From assembly GCA_012519465.1 (NCBI GenBank), contig JAAYQD010000154.1, positions 1-5,032 on the forward strand: DNA of 5,032 nucleotides. Direction: 5' to 3'. The notes under the pieces are model-generated. The model made no database searches, was not told the DNA's origin, and was given only the letters and a program-made list of their open reading frames with translations. Source of the DNA: Candidatus Cloacimonadota bacterium. Lineage in GTDB: Bacteria; Cloacimonadota; Cloacimonadia; Cloacimonadales; Cloacimonadaceae. The position numbers and the translations under genes were made by a program. This document shows, one piece after another, positions 1-5,032 of the stretch (the stretch's first letter is position 1; the number at the start of each line of letters is the position of its first letter).

Positions 1-94
1 AAATTACAGGAGTTTATGCTTGAGTGCATTATGCATTAGTAAACATTAACTATGCAATTTAATATGTGTGAAGATGGGAATCGATTTGCATCTA

Positions 95-127
95 AAGACC
101 TGCAGTTCAGAGGAAGAACGAGGTCTT
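95..127 (+). other. Possible stem-loop in the cyclase leader (alternative A)
   Basis: AAGACCT at 95-101 pairs perfectly with AGGTCTT at 121-127. Inside the loop, GTTC at 105-108 pairs with GAAC at 116-119, leaving a 7-nt apical loop. No U-tract follows, so it is not a typical intrinsic terminator. It could be a leader-RNA hairpin or an operator; a chance origin is not excluded. Confidence 0.3.
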
Positions 128-150
128 AATATAGAATCGACACCTCTGAA
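106..150 (+). other. Competing inverted repeat in the cyclase leader (alternative B)
   Basis: TTCAGAGG at 106-113 is the exact reverse complement of CCTCTGAA at 143-150. Its left arm overlaps the inner helix of the hairpin at 95-127, and its loop encloses that hairpin's right arm. In RNA, the 106-113/143-150 pairing excludes the inner helix of alternative A and would make a nested pseudoknot-like clash with its outer helix. The 29-nt loop makes this helix modest in strength. Confidence 0.25.
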
Positions 151-208
151 ATCGCTTTTGCTCTTTATAAGAATTACAGAGAGTACAAAATTCATAATTT
201 GTATTGTT

Positions 209-215
209 AAAAGGA
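209..215 (+). promoter_or_regulatory. Ribosome binding site for the cyclase gene
   Basis: The purine run AAAAGGA ends 6 nt before GTG 222, which is good Shine-Dalgarno spacing. It decides the start: the alternative TTG at 204 lies upstream of this site and has no purine-rich motif in front of it. Starting at GTG 222 also gives an N-terminus (MFRYVPGFIL) that leads directly into the cyclase fold. Confidence 0.65.
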
Positions 216-221
216 TACGTC

Positions 222-3200
222 GTGTTTAGATATGTTCCAGGGTTTATTCTTGACCGGTTTGCGTTAGACCAGTATCAAGGCAGCTTTGAAGCTTATGTAC
301 TGTTGCTTGATATTGCTGATTTTACCAAGATAGGGACGGCTCTGCAGAAGGAAGGCAATCTTGGTGCGGAAGAGCTGAGTGGTTTTTTGCACGTGGCATT
401 TGGTAAACCCATCCGGATTATAAACCAATCAGGTGGATTCGTGAGCCTATTGGCAGGAGACGCAGTATGTGCCATATTCCCCAAAGCCAAGCCGGAGAGC
501 ATTGTGTCTGCAGTAAACTCCATTAGTGACTATTTGAATGGCAATGGAGTGATTGAAACCCCCTTTGGTGCCTTTGCCTTGAAAATAAGGCAGACAATCG
601 GATATGGAGAGGTGCATTGGCAGATATTCCTAAATGAAACCCAGTGTGAATATGTGTTTTATGGGAAGGCAATGAAAGAACTGGCAGAGCTGGCAAAGAG
701 TAAAAAGGATGTGGTGTTTTCGGATGCAGCAGCCAACAGCATAGGTTTGGGGCTATTTGAGAAAGAAAAAATCGGGTGTAAGATGATCTCCAATACAATC
801 TCAACCGCGCCCAATCATCTTGAATTCCACTATAATCCAGAGATAAGAGCCAGGTTTATCCATCCCAAGTTCCAAGCAGCCAAGCCACAAAATGAAGTTC
901 GCAATGCTGCTTTTTGTTTTGCCAATCTTGAGGGCATAGCACCGGGAGACTGGGAGAAGACCATCAGCCTGATACAAAGCTGTGCGGATAAATATGGCGG
1001 CTTTGTAAACAAATATGACGCTACAGACAAGGGACTGATAGCCGTCATCATTTTTGGGCTGCCCATAAACAAAGGCAAGACTTTGGAACGTGTTTGCAAT
1101 TTTTCTTTGGAAATAGTAAAAGAGATTCCAGAGCTATCATTGGGGATCAGCTGTGGAAGTGTGTTTGCGGGTTATATCGAAAGCGGGGATATCCAAGAAT
1201 ACACTGCTTTGGGACAACCCCTCAACCTTGCCTCCAGATTGATGGGCAAAGCAGCGCAGGGAGAGGTGCTAACCGGCTCTTACCTTTGGCAAGAGCTGAA
1301 TGCTTGCTATGATCTACAGTATCTTGGTTCCATGGATCTGAAAGGCTTTGCACAACAGGTTCGTTATTACAGATTAAGCCAACGGCTGGCAGACCCCGTG
1401 TGGTATCAGGAAAGCCCGTTTGTGGGTAGAAATGACGAAATTGATTTGATAAGATCAGAGATTTGGGGCAGCGATGAAAATACTATTGTCTATATCTCGG
1501 GTGATCCTGGAATTGGGAAAAGCAGGCTGGCCCAAGAGGCATTGGCGATCTATGCCACAGATACCCATCACAAATTTTATGTAACCTGCGATGCAATCCT
1601 CACAAAACCATTGGATGCCGTTAAACAGATAGTGCGCTCTATTTTTGCCTATGATCCACAGCTACCTCTGGAAACAGGGATTGCAAATTTTAGAAAGATG
1701 TGGGATTCCATAGCTGGGGATGAACCACAACTGCAGCGGATAGAATCCGTAATAGCCTCGCTTTTGGGATATGAATGGCAGCAATCTGTCTGGAGCACCA
1801 TCCCCCCACATGACAAACCACATCAATCCAGAATCGCCTTTGCCCTTTTGATGGGGCACCTGGCAAAGAGCAAACCTGTGCTTATTCATCTGGATGATGG
1901 GCAATGGATAGATGAAGACAGTAAGTATTATTTGCAAGCTTTGCATGATAAATATACCCATCCTGTCGTTATTGTGAGCCCCTGCCGCTATCTGGATAAT
2001 GGGGAAAAGGTGGATTTGGCTATTACCGGTTTCAAGAGAGTTGATATCGAGCTGGCTTCACTGAACTATGCGGACAGCGTGGAATTGATCAAAACCATGC
2101 TGGGAATGGATGATATCCCCGCTGATACGCTACAGCTTATATACTCCCGCTCCATGGGCAATCCCCTATTTATCGAGCAACTTGCCTCCTATCTGATGGA
2201 AAGTGGGGATATTGATGACCAAGGCAGATTAACAAGGGAAGTGGAATATTTGGGCTCCTTTGGCATCAATGATATTATTAATAGCCGTATCGACCGTCTT
2301 GGTGAGAAAGTTCAGGAATGTATGTTCAATGCCAGTGTGTTAGGGATAGAATTTAACGTGAAGGTACTAACGGAAATGTTGAAAGCGAATCCAGAATCTG
2401 AATTGGAGGAAGGCGTAAAAAACCGCATCTGGAACCAGCTGGATGATCAGCATTATGTGTTTTCTCATTTCCTGATCAAGGATGTGGTTTACCAAAGGAT
2501 GCTGAGCGATAAATTGCAGCGCCTGCATCAGGCAGCAGCAGAGGCAATGGAAATAGTTTATGCCGAATCTTTGTATAAGAATGCAGAGGAAATAGCCAGC
2601 CACTTTGAGAAGGGAAACATACTGACCAAGGCTGCGGAATACTTTGATAAAGCTGGAGAGTATTATTGGGGCACTTTTCTATTGGTACGCTCGGAGCAAA
2701 ACTTCCAAAAATCCGTTGAACTTTGGGAGCTAACCTTGGGCAAAAACAGCACTGAATATGCGGAAGCCCTGTTTCACTTGGGTTTGTTGTATCATTACTT
2801 GAGGGATTTTTCACAGATTGAATCCATCTATCTGCATGTGTTGGAAATAAATGAGACCCACCATGGCAAGGATAGTACTCTTTTATCGCCATATATAAAC
2901 AATCTGGGCAGGTTTTACAAGGATATCGGAAGGTTTGAGGAGAGTGAGGAGCTCCTAAAGAGGTCTTTACAAATAGAGATTGCCTTGGATCCCGAATCTT
3001 CCAATGTGCCAGATAGGCTGAACAATCTGGCTCATCTGTATTCAATTAAAAAAGACTATGCACAGGCGGAAGCCACCTTCCTGGAAGCAGTGTCTTTACT
3101 GGATAAGCACTATGACAAGGATTTTTGGTTTACCGCACCTGTTCTCACGAACCTGGGAATGGTTTATATTGCATTAAAGAGGTATGAGGAAGCCGAACCA

Positions 3201-3482
3201 GTCTTGACCCGCGCACATAGTATAAATCTGAAGGTGAATGGCTTGGAGCACCCCACCACGGCTTTATCTTTGTTTAGCCTGGCAAAGCTTTATGTGGCAC
3301 AAGGCAAAATGGGGCAAGCTGAACCTATGTTCCACAAAGTGTTGGAAATAAGGGAAAACAACCTGGGCGCAACGCACTCGTATGTAAAGGATACCATCAA
3401 AAGCATTGTGGACTTGTATGGCAAAACCGGTGAGACGGAAAAAGAAGAAGAGTATCGGGCAAGGCTATCCAAGCTAAATTAG
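222..3482 (+). CDS. Soluble-adenylyl-cyclase-like protein: tandem class III cyclase domains, STAND/AAA ATPase and TPR repeats
   Basis: This gene probably makes cAMP from ATP in the cytoplasm. Numbering is from GTG 222 (1086 residues). Cyclase domain 1 (about 24-170) has the metal-binding aspartates D30 (LLLDIADFT) and D80 (AGDA). Its transition-state positions are degenerate, with K152 and E156 where Asn and Arg belong. Cyclase domain 2 (about 225-385) lacks the metal aspartates but keeps K264 (VNK), T328, N335 and R339 (YTALGQPLNLASR), matching the adenine-binding and transition-state residues of animal sAC. One C1-C2 active site is therefore expected. An ATPase follows: FVGR near 400, Walker A GDPGIGKS at 427-434, Walker B LIHLDD at 554-559 and a GNP motif at 646-648. 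A winged-helix-like stretch lies at about 685-770, then TPRs to the end. GTG 222 is preferred over the in-frame TTG at 204 because AAGGA sits 6 nt upstream. No signal peptide or membrane segment is visible. The TPRs may bind a partner that gates the ATPase; this is inference. Guanylate cyclase activity is less likely given K264 and T328. Confidence 0.9.
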   Translation: MFRYVPGFILDRFALDQYQGSFEAYVLLLDIADFTKIGTALQKEGNLGAEELSGFLHVAFGKPIRIINQSGGFVSLLAGDAVCAIFPKAKPESIVSAVNSISDYLNGNGVIETPFGAFALKIRQTIGYGEVHWQIFLNETQCEYVFYGKAMKELAELAKSKKDVVFSDAAANSIGLGLFEKEKIGCKMISNTISTAPNHLEFHYNPEIRARFIHPKFQAAKPQNEVRNAAFCFANLEGIAPGDWEKTISLIQSCADKYGGFVNKYDATDKGLIAVIIFGLPINKGKTLERVCNFSLEIVKEIPELSLGISCGSVFAGYIESGDIQEYTALGQPLNLASRLMGKAAQGEVLTGSYLWQELNACYDLQYLGSMDLKGFAQQVRYYRLSQRLADPVWYQESPFVGRNDEIDLIRSEIWGSDENTIVYISGDPGIGKSRLAQEALAIYATDTHHKFYVTCDAILTKPLDAVKQIVRSIFAYDPQLPLETGIANFRKMWDSIAGDEPQLQRIESVIASLLGYEWQQSVWSTIPPHDKPHQSRIAFALLMGHLAKSKPVLIHLDDGQWIDEDSKYYLQALHDKYTHPVVIVSPCRYLDNGEKVDLAITGFKRVDIELASLNYADSVELIKTMLGMDDIPADTLQLIYSRSMGNPLFIEQLASYLMESGDIDDQGRLTREVEYLGSFGINDIINSRIDRLGEKVQECMFNASVLGIEFNVKVLTEMLKANPESELEEGVKNRIWNQLDDQHYVFSHFLIKDVVYQRMLSDKLQRLHQAAAEAMEIVYAESLYKNAEEIASHFEKGNILTKAAEYFDKAGEYYWGTFLLVRSEQNFQKSVELWELTLGKNSTEYAEALFHLGLLYHYLRDFSQIESIYLHVLEINETHHGKDSTLLSPYINNLGRFYKDIGRFEESEELLKRSLQIEIALDPESSNVPDRLNNLAHLYSIKKDYAQAEATFLEAVSLLDKHYDKDFWFTAPVLTNLGMVYIALKRYEEAEPVLTRAHSINLKVNGLEHPTTALSLFSLAKLYVAQGKMGQAEPMFHKVLEIRENNLGATHSYVKDTIKSIVDLYGKTGETEKEEEYRARLSKLN

Positions 3483-3557
3483 AGTGAAATCCTCATCATA
3501 TCCCGGGGTAGGATGTATGCCTTTGGGGGTGTTGGATGATGCCCTTGCGCTAATATA

Positions 3558-3587
3558 TTGACAAAATAGGCATGAAAATTGTATGTG
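3558..3587 (+). promoter_or_regulatory. Possible promoter for the deiminase gene
   Basis: A perfect TTGACA at 3558-3563 is followed 18 nt later by TATGTG (3582-3587), which matches the -10 consensus at only its first three bases. A better -10-like hexamer, TATGAT at 3591-3596, is too far from TTGACA and has no good -35 of its own. If the host uses a Bacteroidetes-type primary sigma factor, the consensus differs and this call weakens. The position is plausible for driving the gene at 3630 independently of the cyclase gene. Confidence 0.3.
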
Positions 3588-3616
3588 TCCTATGATAAAA
3601 CTATGTGAAACTGATT

Positions 3617-3620
3617 GGAG
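3617..3620 (+). promoter_or_regulatory. Ribosome binding site for the deiminase gene
   Basis: GGAG ends 9 nt before ATG 3630. This is acceptable Shine-Dalgarno spacing and supports that ATG, which is immediately followed by a signal-peptide-like sequence. Confidence 0.6.
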
Positions 3621-3629
3621 TAAAGCAAG

Positions 3630-5032
3630 ATGACAAGATCCCTGCCCCGTATTGGGCTACTGATAACAATAATAATTTTGGCTACAAGTGTAAATATGGC
3701 AGCACATCAGGTGTTGCCAAGTGATACAATCCACTATCAAGCCAGCATCCGTGCTACCGATCCTCCCGTGGGGCCGGTGCGCCCAGTGGCGGAGTTTGAG
3801 CCCACATCCCATGTGATGGTGCGCTATCCCCTGGGGATTCCGGTGGCGCTGGTGGCGCATCTTTCCCATACCACGGAAGTAATCTGCCTGGTATCTTCCA
3901 CTTCCCAACAGAATTCTGCCACCACTTCCTTTAATAATGGCGGCGTGAATATGGATAAGGTCACTTTTATGAGGGTGAGCACAGATAGCTATTGGACGCG
4001 AGATTATGCGCCCTGGTTCATCATTGATGGCAATGACGAATTTGCCGTGATGGATTTTGTGTATAACCGTCCCCGGCCTTTGGATAACCAGATACCACAG
4101 TATTTTGCCAATCAGGAAGACTATCCCTATTACGCCATGCCCCTGCAGCAAACCGGCGGTAATTATATGACGGATGGCATCAATATCGTAGCCCAAACCA
4201 CTCTGGTGTATGATGAGAACAGCTCCCTGGGGCAAACCGGCGTGAATAATATTATGCAGCAATATATGGGAGCAGAAGTGTTTTATGGCATTCCAGATCC
4301 GAATAACACCTATATCGATCACATAGATTGTTGGGGCAAGTTTTTGGCTCCGGATAAGGTGTTGGTGCGCAGCGTTCCCACCTCCCATGCCCAATACAAC
4401 GCCATCGAGCAGGCGGCGAACTACTTCGCCACCCGTAACTGTGCCTGGGGATATCCCTGGAAGGTGTATCGGGTGAATACTCCACAGAATCAGCCTTATT
4501 CCAATTCGCTAATCGTAAATAAAAAGGTGTTTGTTCCCACCATGAATAGCAGTCACGACGCTGCGGCTTTGGATGTGTATCGTGATGCCCTGCCCGGATA
4601 TGAGGTGATAGGTGTGCCCGGAGCTTATATGACGCCGTGGGAATCCACCGATGCCCTGCATTGCCGCACGCATGAAATCCCCGATAGAGAGATGCTGTAT
4701 ATCAGCCATCAACCGCTGTGGGGAGAGCAGGGATTGGATGAGGTGTTTTCCATAAATGCCCAGATCAAGGCATATAGCGGACAGCCTCTGTATAGCGATT
4801 CCCTGAAGGTGGTGTATAAAGTGAACCGGGGAGAATGGCAGGCTGAGCTCTTGCAGGAGCTGGGCAATGGTGATTTTACAACGATGTTGGGTGGCTTTGC
4901 CCCCGGAGATACCATCCGCTACTTTATCCATGCGGCAGATCAATCCGGACGCAGCCTGGATCATCCTTTCACGGGTGCCTGGGATACGCACATGTTTTAT
5001 ATCACACCAGATCAGATACCACCAACTATCAG
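3630..5032 (+). CDS. Secreted peptidylarginine deiminase, PPAD type (3' end outside the window)
   Basis: The enzyme should hydrolyse the guanidino group of peptide-bound arginine to citrulline plus ammonia. The reading frame stays open for 467 residues to the window edge. Residues 1-25 look like a signal peptide: R3 and R7, a hydrophobic core at about 8-20, and possible cleavage after MAA (23-25). The deiminase domain (about 55-365) shows WTRDYAP with D125, DHIDCWGKF with H231 and D233, N292, and DALHCRTHEIP with nucleophile C345. R147 and R149 in NRPRP match the PPAD arginines (R152, R154) that hold the substrate's C-terminal carboxylate. W122, D182 and Y228 also match PPAD pocket residues. 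These assignments come from memory of PPAD with a constant offset of 5 (6 at Cys). An Ig-like domain (about 370-458) follows, as in PPAD. PPAD is about 556 residues, so some 90 residues may be missing, probably a type IX secretion sorting domain. Agmatine deiminase is the main alternative, but the signal peptide, Ig-like domain and NRPRP motif argue against it. Confidence 0.88.
   Translation, partial: MTRSLPRIGLLITIIILATSVNMAAHQVLPSDTIHYQASIRATDPPVGPVRPVAEFEPTSHVMVRYPLGIPVALVAHLSHTTEVICLVSSTSQQNSATTSFNNGGVNMDKVTFMRVSTDSYWTRDYAPWFIIDGNDEFAVMDFVYNRPRPLDNQIPQYFANQEDYPYYAMPLQQTGGNYMTDGINIVAQTTLVYDENSSLGQTGVNNIMQQYMGAEVFYGIPDPNNTYIDHIDCWGKFLAPDKVLVRSVPTSHAQYNAIEQAANYFATRNCAWGYPWKVYRVNTPQNQPYSNSLIVNKKVFVPTMNSSHDAAALDVYRDALPGYEVIGVPGAYMTPWESTDALHCRTHEIPDREMLYISHQPLWGEQGLDEVFSINAQIKAYSGQPLYSDSLKVVYKVNRGEWQAELLQELGNGDFTTMLGGFAPGDTIRYFIHAADQSGRSLDHPFTGAWDTHMFYITPDQIPPTI

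Larger units (their letters stand above)
1..221. other. AT-rich non-coding leader upstream of the cyclase gene
   Basis: I see no convincing gene here. The first 60 bases contain only 17 G or C. They include a tandem heptamer, TGCATTA twice at 25-38. Positions 95-150 hold overlapping inverted repeats, listed separately. A TATAAG hexamer at 166-171 resembles a -10 box but has no -35 partner at normal spacing: TCGACA at 137-142 is 23 nt away. The cyclase promoter probably lies in this stretch, but I cannot place it. Confidence 0.5.
3483..3629. other. Intergenic gap between the cyclase and deiminase genes
   Basis: This gap holds no coding sequence that I can support. It has a CCCGGG palindrome at 3502-3507 flanked by ATCCT (3489-3493) and AGGAT (3510-3514), which could form a weak hairpin just after the cyclase stop. 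There is no following T-run, so I do not call a terminator. An imperfect direct repeat spans 3511-3525 and 3534-3547. A possible promoter and a Shine-Dalgarno site precede the deiminase gene. Confidence 0.55.

Noticed and set aside
16..39. Seven-codon open frame after AGGAG (8-12), a possible leader peptide
   Set aside because: AGGAG is only 3 nt from the ATG, the peptide has no regulatory residue run, and it is far from the cyclase start. Chance explains it.
67..82. TGTGA as a possible CRP/cAMP half-site upstream of the cyclase gene (also at 3604-3608)
   Set aside because: Neither occurrence has a TCACA-like second half at 6-nt spacing, so autoregulation through a CRP-type protein is not supported.
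204..221. TTG at 204 as the cyclase start
   Set aside because: It has no Shine-Dalgarno site, while GTG 222 has AAGGA at 6 nt. The six extra residues add nothing recognisable.
2476..3045. Minus-strand open frame of 189 codons
   Set aside because: It is antisense to the TPR region of the cyclase protein. Its Cys-, Pro- and Ser-rich translation is typical of a shadow frame.
3489..3514. Intrinsic terminator after the cyclase gene
   Set aside because: The possible stem is short and interrupted, and no T-run follows it.
3657..4394. Long open frame on the minus strand (245 codons)
   Set aside because: It lies opposite the deiminase gene, which has clear catalytic motifs and a signal peptide. Its translation is rich in His and Ile with no recognisable domain, as expected of an antisense shadow.
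4509..4991. Minus-strand open frame of 160 codons
   Set aside because: It is antisense to the deiminase catalytic and Ig-like domains and has no family resemblance or convincing ribosome site.

Overview
The window holds two plus-strand genes. The first is complete and encodes a large cytoplasmic signalling protein. The second runs off the right edge and encodes a secreted peptidylarginine deiminase. Everything else is short non-coding sequence.

Organism (inference): the gene spacing, Shine-Dalgarno sites and a GTG start are bacterial. A close relative of the Porphyromonas deiminase, and a soluble-adenylyl-cyclase-like protein fused to an ATPase and kinesin-light-chain-type TPRs, suggest the Fibrobacteres-Chlorobi-Bacteroidetes group, possibly a Cloacimonadota-like lineage. 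No marker gene is present, so this is tentative.

Layout: positions 1-221 are AT-rich leader DNA (17 of the first 60 bases are G or C) with two mutually exclusive inverted repeats. Positions 222-3482 encode a 1086-residue protein in the order cyclase domain 1, cyclase domain 2, STAND/AAA-type ATPase, winged-helix-like linker, TPR array. This is the layout of animal soluble adenylyl cyclase (ADCY10). The catalytic residues are split between the two cyclase domains so that one active site should form. Positions 3483-3629 are an intergenic gap with a possible promoter and a ribosome binding site. Positions 3630-5032 encode at least 467 residues of a signal-peptide-bearing deiminase. It keeps every catalytic and substrate-binding residue I could recall for Porphyromonas gingivalis PPAD, including the two arginines that give PPAD its preference for C-terminal arginine. 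An Ig-like domain follows, and the C-terminus is cut off by the window.

The two genes are co-directional, but the 147-base gap and a separate possible promoter argue against a tight operon. I see no direct functional link: one protein should make an intracellular nucleotide messenger, the other should modify peptides outside the cytoplasm. The most notable content is the PPAD-type enzyme in what may be a non-Porphyromonas genome, and the sAC-like protein whose bicarbonate-binding positions appear to be lost.
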